A DNA stretch of 36,795 nt from the NCBI GenBank assembly GCA_945902775.1, contig CAMDMY010000025.1:1-36795 (forward strand), in the 5' to 3' direction. Under the pieces are notes generated by a model. That model worked only from the letters and a program-made list of their open reading frames with translations, was not told the DNA's origin and searched no databases. Positions 22,574 to 32,061 of this stretch are shown piece after piece. A program made the translations under genes and the position numbers. Source of the DNA: Chryseobacterium gleum. GTDB taxonomy: Bacteria > Bacteroidota > Bacteroidia > Flavobacteriales_D > Crocinitomicaceae. The first letter of the stretch is position 1. The number at the start of each line of letters is the position of its first letter.

Positions 22574-23563
22574 ATGATAAATTTAAAAGCATACAGATTT
22601 AATAGCGAAGAACTTATAGCCATAAACCAATTAAAAGATCTTTTTGAAGGTAGTGGATATATTTTGGAACGTTTTCCTGAAGTTTATTATGATGATTATG
22701 AAACTTTGCCTTTTAAAATAAATCACGAAACCCAAGAAGAAGATACTCCTGACTATTTGGCTGTTTATTTCTATGATTATATTTCTGATAATTCTCAACG
22801 AACAATTGAAGGTAAAATTATATTATTCAAAGACAGAATTGAAGACTTCGCCTATAGAAAGGAAATTAGTGTTGACGATTTAAGGTACATTTTGTTAATG
22901 CATGAATTTGGGCATTGGCTTTGTCATTGGCCAATTTGTAATAATAATAATTGGAGTTTTGGTTTTGCTGTTAAAAATAAAAAAACCAAAGAATCACTTG
23001 CGCAATTGATTGCATATTGGATGGTTGATGGAAAAAAAAATAAAGAAGCAATTTTAAATGAATATTTAACCCCAAAAAATAAAACAAACCCTTACTATTT
23101 GTACAATAATTTAAAGGATAAATCAAAATCTGAAATGTTGCATAAAATAATTTCATTACGAGAAAACTATTTTTTAAGTGATGAAAGTATGTATCAGTTC
23201 CTGCTAGAAAAAGAAAAAAATACAATGTTTGAATTTTTAATTAGTTTCTTTTACAATGAAATTAAAATGTTTGATAAGAATACAAAATTGTTTAATGATT
23301 CTGATTTCCCAGCATCAACAAGAGACTATTCAGAAGAAATTTTTTTATTAGATAATGAAGTAAGTCCAATTACTTTTGATGATTTGTTCCTTCTTAAATT
23401 AGAAAGAACACTTAAATCAAAAGATGAAATTGGAAAATTTGATACTGGGACTGGATTATTAGAGCGTATCGAATATTTTTACGATATTAATGACGACTAC
23501 TACCAGGAATTAGTGGATTTATTTAATAATTACAGAGGTTCAATCACTGGGAACAATTACTGA
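22574..23563 (+). CDS. Zincin-like protein with HExxH motif
   Basis: The 329-residue protein has no family I recognise, but HEFGH (110-114) in LLMHEFGHWLCHW fits the metal site of zincin proteases. A Glu at 140 in KESLAQLIAYWMV, on a later helix, is placed like the third zinc ligand in ImmA/IrrE-type peptidases. No signal peptide or membrane segment is seen, so it would act in the cytosol. The DNA is extremely AT-rich, and the gene stands after a 185-bp spacer downstream of the regulator pair, with a strong terminator after it. Proteolysis of a repressor is a family role of ImmA but only a guess here. Confidence 0.6.
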   Translation: MINLKAYRFNSEELIAINQLKDLFEGSGYILERFPEVYYDDYETLPFKINHETQEEDTPDYLAVYFYDYISDNSQRTIEGKIILFKDRIEDFAYRKEISVDDLRYILLMHEFGHWLCHWPICNNNNWSFGFAVKNKKTKESLAQLIAYWMVDGKKNKEAILNEYLTPKNKTNPYYLYNNLKDKSKSEMLHKIISLRENYFLSDESMYQFLLEKEKNTMFEFLISFFYNEIKMFDKNTKLFNDSDFPASTRDYSEEIFLLDNEVSPITFDDLFLLKLERTLKSKDEIGKFDTGTGLLERIEYFYDINDDYYQELVDLFNNYRGSITGNNY

Positions 23564-23647
23564 CTTTAAACAAAAAAATAATAGCTATTACTTATTTTAC
23601 CATTGATAAAAATCTTAGTTGCAATAATCGAGATCAATAAATTAAAA

Positions 23648-23690
23648 AACAAAAACCCCCTCGACTATTAATCGAGGGGGTTTTTGTTTA
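23648..23690. terminator. Bidirectional terminator between zincin and gldH genes
   Basis: Perfect 17-bp arms end in CCCCCTCGA (to 23664) and begin TCGAGGGGG (from 23672 approx.), with a 7-nt loop and A- and T-runs on both sides. It serves both convergent genes. Confidence 0.95.
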
Positions 23691-23705
23691 TAGTATCTTT
23701 ATAGA

Positions 23706-24179
23706 CTATTTTCCTTTTCCTTCAGTAACTCTTAAACCGATATCTAATACTTCATCGATTTTAGAATCTGTAATCCCTTGTTCTAAGGTAAACGTATACT
23801 TCCCTTTTTTAGGCAATCTACGATTATTAAATTGTAATGGAAGTTCAACGATTGTACCTGTTTTAATTCCAGCCCAAGATCCATCTGGATTTGTTACTGC
23901 AATTTGAAAAGGTTCTCTTGCTTTTGTTCCATCTGGTGTTATTGTATTCATATAAATCCATAAATTACTGAATTTATAGTCAGTCGTTGTTCGAAGAGTA
24001 ATCGCGAAGTTATATTCAATATTAATGTCCTTAATATCGATTGTGAAACTTGGCTTTACCCGTTGCGACCATTCATTGTTTTTAAATGAATACACTTTTT
24101 CGTAAAATGGTTGCTCAGAACAAGAATAAAGCACACCTATTAATAGACAATAAAAGAGATACTTACGCATTGTTTTCAT
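23706..24179 (-). CDS. gldH: Gliding motility lipoprotein GldH
   Basis: The 157-residue protein has a lipoprotein signal: KYLFYCLLIGVLYSC with the lipid-attached Cys at 20. The mature part is a beta-rich domain matching GldH in pattern: FYEKVYSFKNNEWSQ, then NFAITLRTTTDYKFSNLWIY, PFQIAVTNPDGSW and a YTFTLEQG strand. GldH is required for gliding in Flavobacterium johnsoniae and is a marker of Bacteroidota. It overlaps the end of ricT by 17 bp (an ATG at 24170 would give 8 bp), so the pair is co-transcribed, as in many Bacteroidota. This suggests gliding or a retained non-gliding role. Confidence 0.9.
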   Translation of the reverse strand: MKTMRKYLFYCLLIGVLYSCSEQPFYEKVYSFKNNEWSQRVKPSFTIDIKDINIEYNFAITLRTTTDYKFSNLWIYMNTITPDGTKAREPFQIAVTNPDGSWAGIKTGTIVELPLQFNNRRLPKKGKYTFTLEQGITDSKIDEVLDIGLRVTEGKGK

Positions 24180-25572
24180 TGTTAACAGGATTTATAGGTT
24201 TTGGTCTATTCTTATTATTCCTTCTTTTTTTATTGTTCGCTTTTGGCTTTATTGGTTCACCATTTTCCCCTAAAACAACAGGTTGTGCAGGTTTAGGCTC
24301 AGCCTGAACTTGTGTCTGATTTTGTTGTTGCACTTTATTAGGGTGAGGATTTGGCTTGTGAATCACTTTAGCAGGTTTTGATGGATCTACTTCCGCGTCA
24401 GTTGGTTTACTTTGACGAGGATTCGGTCTAAATTCACCTTTTGGACCATTATTTGGTTTTGGTTTGTTTTTTTTCTTTTTGAAAGAATTTTCAAAACGAC
24501 TTAAACTATCTTGACCAACAACATTCGAATAATCAGGCTCTTTTACAACTACTGGAGCTGCATATTCTAATAATTCTTTTGGTTTTTTTCCAGCTATATT
24601 TAATTCAATAATTTCCTTTACTCTTTCAGGAGTTAAAGCAATTAATCCAGATGCACTATCCCCTTCATAGGCATACCACATTTGACGTTTAAACACATCG
24701 GTTTTGATATGGTAAGCGGATGCTTTATCTGTTTTTAGTCGAACTTCCGCTTTTGGAAATGATTTCATCGTATCGATGTACATATCCAATTCGTAATTTA
24801 AACAACATTTTAATTTACCACATTGTCCAGCTAATTTCTGAGGATTTAATGATAATTGTTGGTAACGAGCAGCTGATGTAGATACAGAGCGGAAATCAGT
24901 TAACCAAGTTGAGCAACATAATTCTCTTCCACATGAACCAATTCCACCTAAACGAGAAGCTTCTTGACGTGAACCAATTTGACGCATTTCAATACGCACT
25001 TTGAATTCTTCCGCCATGTTTTTTATTAACTGACGAAAATCAACTCTTCCTTCAGCAGTATAGTAAAAAGTAGCTTTGGTTAAATCTCCTTGATATTCAA
25101 CATCCGAAATTTTCATTTCTAATGCTAATTCAATAGCCATCGTTCTAGAACGTTGCATTAAACCTGATTCCAAAGATCTAGCTTTAATCCATTTATCGAT
25201 ATCTTCTTGAGTAGCGATTCTGTGAATTTTTTTAGCTTCCAACGGTTTAAAGTTGGTTTCTTTTTTCTTAACTTGTATTCTGGCTAATTCTCCAACAATT
25301 GAAATAACTCCAATGTCATATCCTGAAGTTTCTTCAACTACTACAACATCTCCAACTTGTAGAGAAATTGATTTGCTGTTACGATAGAAATTCTTACGAC
25401 TATTTTTAAATCTTACTTCAACTATATCATAGGGTGTTTGACTACTAGGTAAGGCCATATTTGCCAACCAATCATACACTTCCAATTTATTACATCCACC
25501 AGAACTACAGTTTCCATTATTTTGACAGCCACGAGGGGTTCCACCACCCGAGCTACAATTTGAACAACTCAT
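24163..25572 (-). CDS. ricT: RicT/PSP1-domain protein (YaaT family)
   Basis: The 469-residue protein has the PSP1/RicT core: DIVEVRFKNSRKNFYRN, LARSLESGLMQ-like helix, CGRELCCSTWL and GQCGKLKCCLNYELD, the cysteine set that in RicT binds iron-sulfur clusters. The N-terminus is Cys/Gly/Ser-rich (MSCSNCSSGGG, four more Cys by residue 27), and the last 120 residues are Pro/Lys/Asn-rich and disordered. In Bacillus RicT acts in the Ric complex for RNA maturation; in Bacteroidota its role is not settled. It precedes gldH with overlap. Confidence 0.92.
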   Translation of the reverse strand: MSCSNCSSGGGTPRGCQNNGNCSSGGCNKLEVYDWLANMALPSSQTPYDIVEVRFKNSRKNFYRNSKSISLQVGDVVVVEETSGYDIGVISIVGELARIQVKKKETNFKPLEAKKIHRIATQEDIDKWIKARSLESGLMQRSRTMAIELALEMKISDVEYQGDLTKATFYYTAEGRVDFRQLIKNMAEEFKVRIEMRQIGSRQEASRLGGIGSCGRELCCSTWLTDFRSVSTSAARYQQLSLNPQKLAGQCGKLKCCLNYELDMYIDTMKSFPKAEVRLKTDKASAYHIKTDVFKRQMWYAYEGDSASGLIALTPERVKEIIELNIAGKKPKELLEYAAPVVVKEPDYSNVVGQDSLSRFENSFKKKKNKPKPNNGPKGEFRPNPRQSKPTDAEVDPSKPAKVIHKPNPHPNKVQQQNQTQVQAEPKPAQPVVLGENGEPIKPKANNKKRRNNKNRPKPINPVNNENNA

Positions 25573-25584
25573 AATTTTGAATAT

Positions 25585-25600
25585 TTTAGTGTAAAAATAC
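25585..25600 (-). promoter_or_regulatory. Promoter-like element before ricT
   Basis: The same 16-mer found before mtnA, GTATTTTTACACTAAA on the minus strand, 13 bp from the ricT start. The shared distance and sequence argue for a real promoter element. Confidence 0.5.
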
Positions 25601-25601
25601 T

Positions 25602-25641
25602 TAAAAAGACTTAAGACAGCAAGACATTAGACATTAGACTT
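25602..25641. repeat. TAGA-rich repeat, family copy 3
   Basis: AAGACTTAAGACAGCAAG then ACATTAGACATTAGACTTTG: the word ACATTAGA is shared with the purM-prfA spacer. Confidence 0.5.
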
Positions 25642-25688
25642 TGTGAATTTACTCACTTTTAAATTGATATGCTATTATGATTTGTATT

Positions 25689-25720
25689 TCCTCACCCTTA
25701 GTCCCCCTTCAAAAGGGGAT
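25689..25720. repeat. Short CCCTTAG/AAGGGG hairpin
   Basis: CCCTTAGTCCCCCTTCAAAA followed by GGGGAT forms a small CCCCTT/AAGGGG stem. Its neighbours are the terminator and the TAGA-rich repeat, so the spacer is a patchwork of short elements. Confidence 0.4.
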
Positions 25721-25724
25721 AGAA

Positions 25725-25762
25725 TAAAAATAAAAAAGGTGATACCTTTTCAGATATCACCT
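25725..25762 (-). terminator. Intrinsic terminator after nrdA
   Basis: On the minus strand AGGTGATA and TATCACCT (25738-25745, 25755-25762) form an 8-bp stem with a 9-nt loop, followed by TTTTTTATTTTTATTC. Confidence 0.8.
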
Positions 25763-25819
25763 AGTATAAATTGTTTTGGTCTAATTAAAAATCAAACATT
25801 CAAAATTCAAAATCAATTT

Positions 25820-28177
25820 CTACCCTGAACACATTTCACAGTTTTCTGGATTTTCCAAAGAACAAGCGATTGCATTTTGAGCATCTAAATCTTCAGTTGT
25901 TGAATCATATACCATTGCTTTGTCTACAGTGAATTTAATTGCGTCTGTAGCGGCTTTCGTTCTTAGGTAGTACATTCCAGTTTTCAATCCTTTTTCCCAT
26001 CCGTAGAAGTGCATTGAAGTTAATTTTCCAAAGTTTGCATTTTCCATGAAGATGTTCAACGATTGAGATTGGCAAATGTATGCACCTCTATCTGAAGCTA
26101 AATCAATGATTGATTTTTGTGAAATTTCCCAAGCAGTTTTGTATAAATCTTTCAAATTTTGAGGAATTTCAGAGATATTTTGAATAGAACCACTTGTTGA
26201 CATAATTGTTTGACGCATTTCTTTTGTCCACAATCCTGCTTTCACTAAATCTTTTAATAAATGTTTGTTAACGATGATGAATTCACCTGAAAGTACACGT
26301 CTTGTATAAACGTTAGATGTGTATGGTTCAAAACATTCATTGTTTCCTAAAATTTGAGCAGTAGAAGCTGTTGGCATAGGAGCTAATAACAATGAGTTAC
26401 GAACACCGTATTTTTTCACTTCTTCTTTTAATACATCCCATTCCCAACGTGGAGATGGAGTTACATTCCACATATCTGGTTGGAAAATTCCTTTCGATAC
26501 TGGAGAACCTTCGTAAGATGCGTATGGTCCGTCAACTTTTGCTAAATCTTTAGAAGCAGTCATTGCTGCATAATAGATTGTTTCAAAAATCTCACTGTTT
26601 AATGTTCTTGCTTCTTGAGATTCAAACGGGAAACGCATCATAATGAATGCATCAGCCAATCCTTGAACACCTAATCCGATTGGACGGTGACGGATATTTG
26701 AATTTCTTGCTTCTACTACAGGGTAGTAGTTTTCATCAATAACTTTGTTTAAGTTAATTGCTGCTTGGTAAGAAACTTCGAATAATTTATCGTGATCAAA
26801 TACTCCTTCATCTGTTACGAATTTTGGTAACGCAATAGATGCTAGATTACAAACTGCAATTTCGTCTGGAGAAGTGTACTCGATAATTTCTGTACACAAG
26901 TTAGAAGACTTAATAGTACCTAAATTTTGTTGGTTAGATTTAGCGTTCGCAGCATCTTTGTACAACATATATGGTGTACCAGTTTCGATTTGTGATTCTA
27001 AAATTTTGAACCATAAATCTTGCGCTTTGATTGTTTTTCTACCTTTTCCTTCAGTTTCGTATTTTGTATATAACTTCTCGAATTCAGCACTGTGTGTATC
27101 AGATAATCCTGGACATTCGTGAGGACACATTAATGTCCAATCTCCATTTTCTTTCACACGTTTCATGAATAAATCTGGAATCCATAAAGCGTAGAATAAA
27201 TCTCTTGCACGCGCTTCTTCTTTTCCGTGGTTCTTTTTCAAGTCCAAGAAATCGAAAATATCTGAATGCCATGGCTCGATGTAAATAGCGAAAGATCCTT
27301 TTCTTTTACCTCCACCTTGGTCAACGTAACGAGCTGTGTCATTGAATACACGTAACATCGGCACGATACCATTTGACTCACCATTTGTTCCTTTGATGTA
27401 TGAACCTTTTGCACGAATATCGTGAATTGATAAACCAATACCACCAGCAGATTGTGAAATTTCAGCACAGTTTTTCAACGTGTCATAAATTCCTGCGATG
27501 CTATCTTCTTTCATTGTTAACAAGAAACAAGATGACATTTGAGGTTTTGGAGTACCTGCATTGAACAAAGTTGGTGTAGCATGTGTAAACCATCCTTCAG
27601 ACATCATGTTATACGTTTTGATAGCTGATTGAATATCACCTTTGTGAATTCCAACAGATACACGCATTAACATTTGTTGAGGACGCTCAACGATTTCACC
27701 GTTCAATTTCATTAAATACGAACGAGTCAATGTTTTGAAACCGAAGTAATCGTATTTGAAATCACGGTCATAGATAATACTTGAATCAAGAGCTTCTCTA
27801 TTTTCCATAATTACATTGTACACATCTTCAGCTAATAAAGCTGCTTTCTCCCCAGTTTTAGGATCAATGTATGAATACAAATCTTCCATTACTTCAGAAA
27901 ATGTCTTTTTCGTTTCTTTGTGTAAGTTAGATACTGCGATACGAGATGCTAACAAAGCATAATCTGGGTGATCAATTGTTTTTGCTGCTGAAACTTCAGC
28001 TGCTAAATCATCAAGGTCGGTAGTTGTAACCCCATCATAAATCCCTTCGATCACTTTCATTGCTACTGCTTCTGGAGACACCAATGGGTCTAAACCGTAA
28101 CACATTTTAATAATTCGAGCAGTTATTTTGTCAAATTTTACAGGCTCTTTTCTACCGTCTCTTTTTACTACGTACAT
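25820..28177 (-). CDS. nrdA: Ribonucleoside-diphosphate reductase, alpha chain (class Ia)
   Basis: The 785-residue large subunit reduces ribonucleotides to deoxyribonucleotides. The N-terminus is an ATP-cone (about 1-90, [14 protein letters not shown]). Active-site residues are visible: Cys in [16 protein letters not shown] with the radical Cys and Glu, [10 protein letters not shown], and the radical-transfer region with SNVYTRRVL. The C-terminus ends CEMCSG, the redox Cys pair. Motifs such as CPHECPGL and [19 protein letters not shown] resemble the eukaryotic R1 closely. nrdB lies 42 bp upstream on the same strand; terminator after nrdA. Confidence 0.98.
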   Translation of the reverse strand: MYVVKRDGRKEPVKFDKITARIIKMCYGLDPLVSPEAVAMKVIEGIYDGVTTTDLDDLAAEVSAAKTIDHPDYALLASRIAVSNLHKETKKTFSEVMEDLYSYIDPKTGEKAALLAEDVYNVIMENREALDSSIIYDRDFKYDYFGFKTLTRSYLMKLNGEIVERPQQMLMRVSVGIHKGDIQSAIKTYNMMSEGWFTHATPTLFNAGTPKPQMSSCFLLTMKEDSIAGIYDTLKNCAEISQSAGGIGLSIHDIRAKGSYIKGTNGESNGIVPMLRVFNDTARYVDQGGGKRKGSFAIYIEPWHSDIFDFLDLKKNHGKEEARARDLFYALWIPDLFMKRVKENGDWTLMCPHECPGLSDTHSAEFEKLYTKYETEGKGRKTIKAQDLWFKILESQIETGTPYMLYKDAANAKSNQQNLGTIKSSNLCTEIIEYTSPDEIAVCNLASIALPKFVTDEGVFDHDKLFEVSYQAAINLNKVIDENYYPVVEARNSNIRHRPIGLGVQGLADAFIMMRFPFESQEARTLNSEIFETIYYAAMTASKDLAKVDGPYASYEGSPVSKGIFQPDMWNVTPSPRWEWDVLKEEVKKYGVRNSLLLAPMPTASTAQILGNNECFEPYTSNVYTRRVLSGEFIIVNKHLLKDLVKAGLWTKEMRQTIMSTSGSIQNISEIPQNLKDLYKTAWEISQKSIIDLASDRGAYICQSQSLNIFMENANFGKLTSMHFYGWEKGLKTGMYYLRTKAATDAIKFTVDKAMVYDSTTEDLDAQNAIACSLENPENCEMCSG

Positions 28178-28219
28178 ATGGCTGTTCGTTTTTAATTTAA
28201 AATATTAATATCTATATAT

Positions 28220-29194
28220 TTAGAAGTCTTCGTCAGTTGTAAAACCGTGACTTTCTTTTCCATTTAAAACACCCGCTTTTTGGTATTCTCCAACTCTTTT
28301 CTCAAAGAAATTTGTTTTTCCTTGAATAGAGATCATATCCATAAAATCAAAAGGATTTGCTGTGTTGTACACTTTTTCATTCCCTAATTCTACTAATAAT
28401 CTATCCGCAACAAATTCAATGTATTGCGCCATTAAATCACTATTCATACCAATTAAACGAACTGGTATTGCATCCGTTACAAATTCTTTTTCAATTGCAA
28501 CTGCATCCATAATGATTTCTTTCACTTCTTCTTTCGAAAGTTTATTGTTCAAGTGATCATTGTATAATAAACAAGCGAAATCACAATGTAAACCTTCATC
28601 ACGAGAAATTAATTCGTTCGAGAATGAAAGACCTGGCATAAGTCCTCTCTTTTTCAACCAAAATATAGCACAGAAAGATCCTGAAAAGAAAATACCTTCA
28701 ACTGCTGCAAAAGCAACCAAGCGTTGTGCGAAAGTCCCTTTGTCAATCCATTTAAGTGCCCATTCCGCTTTTTTATTCACACAATCTAACGTGTCAATTG
28801 CATTGAATAAATGTGCTTTATCAGCTGTGTTCTGGATATATGTATCAATTAACAATGAATATGTCTCAGAGTGAACATTCTCCATTGCAACTTGAAAACC
28901 ATAGAAAAATTTCGCTTCAGTGTATTGCACTTCAGATAAAAAATGCTCTGCTAAATTTTCATTCACAATTCCGTCCGAAGCAGCAAAAAATGCTAATACG
29001 TGCTTAATGAAAAAACGCTCATCTTCTGTTAATTTATTTTCCCAATCAATTAAGTCAGGAGATAAATCAATTTCTTCAGCAGTCCAAAAACTTGCTTCTG
29101 CTCTTTTGTAAAATGACCAGATGTCATCGTGTACAATTGGAAAGAGAACAAATCGACTATTATTTTTCTCTAAAATTGGTTCTGCGTACGTCAT
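28220..29194 (-). CDS. nrdB: Ribonucleoside-diphosphate reductase, beta chain (class Ia)
   Basis: The 324-residue small subunit carries the di-iron tyrosyl radical. Metal ligands are placed at D43 (AEEIDLSPD), E105 and H108 (MENVHSETY), E166, and E200 and H203 (ISRDEGLH); the radical Tyr is 112. The whole protein is strikingly like animal R2 ([35 protein letters not shown]). It precedes nrdA in an operon, the order nrdB-nrdA. No glutaredoxin (NrdH) or NrdI is nearby, as expected for class Ia. Control may involve DnaA-like boxes upstream (29221-29229, 29471-29479). Confidence 0.97.
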   Translation of the reverse strand: MTYAEPILEKNNSRFVLFPIVHDDIWSFYKRAEASFWTAEEIDLSPDLIDWENKLTEDERFFIKHVLAFFAASDGIVNENLAEHFLSEVQYTEAKFFYGFQVAMENVHSETYSLLIDTYIQNTADKAHLFNAIDTLDCVNKKAEWALKWIDKGTFAQRLVAFAAVEGIFFSGSFCAIFWLKKRGLMPGLSFSNELISRDEGLHCDFACLLYNDHLNNKLSKEEVKEIIMDAVAIEKEFVTDAIPVRLIGMNSDLMAQYIEFVADRLLVELGNEKVYNTANPFDFMDMISIQGKTNFFEKRVGEYQKAGVLNGKESHGFTTDEDF

Positions 29195-29666
29195 TTTTAC
29201 TTTTTACTTTTATTCGATAAATATCCACAGTAAGTTTTGTGAGAAACTTACAATCTTCTCTAAATTTTAAACAATTTGTGTGTCTTAAATGTTGGAATAT
29301 GAAATAACTTTTTACTAATTTATTTCTCCAAATTTCAGACTACAAAAATCGTCATTTTTCTCTGTTGTTTCTAAGGAAAGAAATTCACAACTTCTAAACC
29401 TTATTAACATTTTCTATCTCAATCCCTTTATTTATAAACCGTTCTCTTCTTATTAACACCTTCATTAAAGATATTCACAGTTTATATTTGTTATTTTGTC
29501 GATAAATTTTTAAAACTCATCAATAGCCTGACAACAAAGAAGTTTGCAAATTTTATATAAATTTACTTAAGTTTTTTACCTTTGTCAAGTTAAAAAAAAT
29601 GTTGTTTTTAACATAGAAATGTGTATAGATTCAACTAAGAAAATATAAACGAATAACCACGCGGAA
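29195..29666. other. Divergent spacer between nrdB and comF with DnaA-like boxes
   Basis: This 472-bp AT-rich spacer holds no gene I can support. It has near-DnaA-box words: ATATCCACA (29221-29229), ATATTCACA (29471-29479) and, inverted, TGTGTATAG (29620-29628), each one base off TTATNCACA, plus weaker TTCACA words at about 29385. These could be DnaA control sites for nrdB, or chance in AT-rich DNA. No clear minus-strand -7 box for nrdB was found. Confidence 0.35.
29577..29584 (+). promoter_or_regulatory. -7 promoter box of comF
   Basis: TACCTTTG matches TAnnTTTG, leaving a leader of about 77 nt before the comF start. Confidence 0.5.
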
Positions 29667-30380
29667 ATGACATCAATTTACCTTCAAAAAATTAAAAAAA
29701 TTAAAAATGATTTAGTTCATCTTGTTTATCCTTCAATTTGCATGATTTGCGAAAATGAACTTCCATCTCACCAAAATTTTATTTGTTCGTTTTGCAAAAC
29801 AGAATTTCAGTTTACTTACTTTGAACGATTTTCTGAACCAACACCTTTGGATCAATTATTTTGGGGAAGGGTGAAAGTCGAAAGCACCTATTCTTATTTG
29901 TATTTTGAAAAAGGAAAAAGTGCGCAACCTGTTCTTCATGCTTTAAAATACAAGGATAAACCTGAAGTTGGTGTTGAAATGGGTAAAATTATAGGTGAGA
30001 ATGTGAAAAATATTGCCTCTTTTCAATCGATTGATGCTTTAGTTCCTGTTCCGATACATCCTAAAAAGGAATTTATTAGAGGATACAATCAAAGTGAGAA
30101 GTTAGCAGATGGAATTTCAGAAGTGTTAAAGGTACCTGTTGTTGTTGATTTTTTAGAACGAACGAAATTTTCTGAAAGTCAAACGAAAAAGAATCGTTTT
30201 TTGAGATGGGACAATGTGGAGAATAATTTTAAGTCAAAAAATAGGTCACACTATAAACACATAGCGATAGTTGATGATGTGATTACAACGGGTGCAACAT
30301 TAGAGGTCATAATTCGAACGATTCAGGAAAATAATCCCGAAATTCGCATCAGTGTTATCAGTTTAGCACTTACAAAATAA
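29667..30380 (+). CDS. comF: ComF family protein (phosphoribosyltransferase)
   Basis: The 237-residue protein has an N-terminal zinc ribbon with Cys at 25, 28, 40 and 43 (CMICEN and CSFC) and a C-terminal phosphoribosyltransferase fold, with VPVPIHPKKEFIRGYNQSE (about 125-145) and the PRPP loop IVDDVITTGATLE (about 200-214). This is the ComF (GntX/DprA-partner) family used in DNA uptake, although many members lie in non-competent bacteria. It overlaps the oxidoreductase gene by one base (TAATG). Confidence 0.92.
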   Translation: MTSIYLQKIKKIKNDLVHLVYPSICMICENELPSHQNFICSFCKTEFQFTYFERFSEPTPLDQLFWGRVKVESTYSYLYFEKGKSAQPVLHALKYKDKPEVGVEMGKIIGENVKNIASFQSIDALVPVPIHPKKEFIRGYNQSEKLADGISEVLKVPVVVDFLERTKFSESQTKKNRFLRWDNVENNFKSKNRSHYKHIAIVDDVITTGATLEVIIRTIQENNPEIRISVISLALTK

Positions 30381-31435
30381 TGGAAAATAAAAAGTACTTA
30401 ATTGTAGGAGCAGGTTTATCAGGAATTTGCATGTCGTTTCACCTTATCAAGAACGGTCATTCGGTTACGCTTCTTGATAGTGGCGAAAATTACAGTACTG
30501 CTGTGGCTGCTGGTCAAATTAATCCATTGGTTTTTAGACGAATGACAAAATCCTGGCGAGTGGATGAATACCTTCCATACGCTGAGAAATTTTATACGGA
30601 TTTAGGAATCGATACAGGATTACCTATTTATTTTCCTATTCAAATTCGACGAATGTTTTCTTCTGCTCACGAAAAAGTGATGTGGGAAGAGAAACAAAAT
30701 AGAGATGGATTTTCACATTATTTAGAAACAATAACGGAAGAAGATGATGCATACGATTTGGCTCAAAATGATTTTGGTTCAGGAAGAATTAAACAATCTT
30801 CGTATGTTAATGCAGCGAATTTTTTAACTGGTGGAAAAAATTGGATCAAAGAAAATGGTGAATTGATTTCAGAAAAATTAGTTTATACGGATATTGACGC
30901 AACTGAGTCTACTTATAAAGGAAGAAAATTTGATTTCATCCTTTTTTGTGAGGGTTCAAATAATTCGGATAATCCTTGGTTCAATAAATTTATAGTTGAA
31001 CATACGAAAGGGGAGGTGCTGACGTTAAAATCAACAGAAATAGCTGAACACGAAGCTTTGAATCGTAAATGTTTTTTACTTCCAGTTGGAGATCAGATGT
31101 TTAGATTGGGAGCTACGTATGTATGGAATACTCCAGAACGCTCATTAACTGAAGAAGCGAAAGCTGATTTACTGGAAAAGGTGAAATTATTAACGAGCAA
31201 GCCGTTTGAAGTAATTGACCATCAAGTTGGTATCCGTCCGACTACTCCTGATCGTCGACCAATTATCGGGAAACATCCTGAATTTCAAAACTTGCTGATA
31301 TTTAACGGGTTAGGAACGAAGGGTTATTTAATGGCTCCTCTTTTAGCAAAAGAATTTGCTGATTTTTTAGATGGCAAAGGAGAGTTAGATAAAGAGGTGC
31401 TTATTGAGCGATTAGTTAAAAAGATGGAGGCTTGA
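30380..31435 (+). CDS. FAD-dependent oxidoreductase (DAO family)
   Basis: The 351-residue protein begins with a dinucleotide-binding fold, KYLIVGAGLSGICMSFHLIK (GxGxxG). The C-terminal part has the DAO signature GIRPTTPDRRPIIGKHPE and NGLGTKGYLMAPLLAKEFADFL. These mark amino-acid or sarcosine-type oxidoreductases, and the N-terminal SGIC and later INPLVFRRMTKSW resemble those of uncharacterised Bacteroidota members. The substrate cannot be told. Its start overlaps the comF stop, so the two are co-transcribed. Confidence 0.85.
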   Translation: MENKKYLIVGAGLSGICMSFHLIKNGHSVTLLDSGENYSTAVAAGQINPLVFRRMTKSWRVDEYLPYAEKFYTDLGIDTGLPIYFPIQIRRMFSSAHEKVMWEEKQNRDGFSHYLETITEEDDAYDLAQNDFGSGRIKQSSYVNAANFLTGGKNWIKENGELISEKLVYTDIDATESTYKGRKFDFILFCEGSNNSDNPWFNKFIVEHTKGEVLTLKSTEIAEHEALNRKCFLLPVGDQMFRLGATYVWNTPERSLTEEAKADLLEKVKLLTSKPFEVIDHQVGIRPTTPDRRPIIGKHPEFQNLLIFNGLGTKGYLMAPLLAKEFADFLDGKGELDKEVLIERLVKKMEA

Positions 31436-31445
31436 GAATAAAGTT

Positions 31446-32060
31446 TTATTTCTTCAAATGTAAAATCTGATACAAAGAAGAAATTAAAACAATTGAAATA
31501 ACAATAATTACTTCTGGGATTTTTATAAAATGAACCAATCCAAAAGTTAAGGCAGTAAATGCAACGAGTATTAGCATTGCTTTTAAATGTGGTTGCCAAA
31601 GTTGTGAATTATTCATTCTGGTAAAAACGGTTGGAGCTAAAAATTCCATTTTGAATTGGGTGTATCCCATAAAAATAATCAGTGGAACAAAAATATACCC
31701 TTGTTCAATTCCCATTTCTTTGTACGACCAAAATCGAATGATTTCATTTTTAGCATTGAATTGATCCTGAATGAAAGGCATTGAAATCTGAATTAAAAAA
31801 ATACTGAATATCAATAATATAAGGCTAATTATACCCCATTTCATCCAAACCTTTTTTTCATTTTGAACGGTTGGACTTTCAGTTTCTATCTGATGTTCTA
31901 CGATTTTCTTTGCCTTTAAGTGAAGAAGGACTTCCTTTGTGAACATATCAATAAAGTAGAATAGAAGAATAAAGTACAAATTCCAATCCCAAAAGAAAAA
32001 CCCTAACAGCGGAATAATTCCATCTCCTAAAACTTGAATATACTTTGGGTGAATGCGCAT
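31446..32060 (-). CDS. Multi-pass membrane protein, possibly DUF6498-like
   Basis: The 204-residue protein has hydrophobic segments near 10-36, about 75-95, 120-135 and two at about 155-199, so roughly five passes. The early WDWNLYFILLFYFIDMFTKE and later WSYKEMGIEQGYIF are the only motifs noted. I see no catalytic signature; DUF6498 is a tentative comparison from memory. It lies 1 bp downstream of the TPR lipoprotein gene (same strand) and converges on the oxidoreductase gene with 10 bp between. Confidence 0.65.
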   Translation of the reverse strand: MRIHPKYIQVLGDGIIPLLGFFFWDWNLYFILLFYFIDMFTKEVLLHLKAKKIVEHQIETESPTVQNEKKVWMKWGIISLILLIFSIFLIQISMPFIQDQFNAKNEIIRFWSYKEMGIEQGYIFVPLIIFMGYTQFKMEFLAPTVFTRMNNSQLWQPHLKAMLILVAFTALTFGLVHFIKIPEVIIVISIVLISSLYQILHLKK

Positions 32061-32061
32061 C

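Noticed and set aside
28362-29111. Four open frames on the plus strand across nrdB, up to 104 codons
   Set aside because: They lie opposite a fully conserved nrdB with no promoter or homolog-like motifs, and frames opposite a long gene of this base composition are common.
29195-29666. Replication origin between nrdB and comF
   Set aside because: Only near-match DnaA words in AT-rich DNA; no dnaA or dnaN neighbour and no exact box cluster, so kept only as a weak control-site idea.
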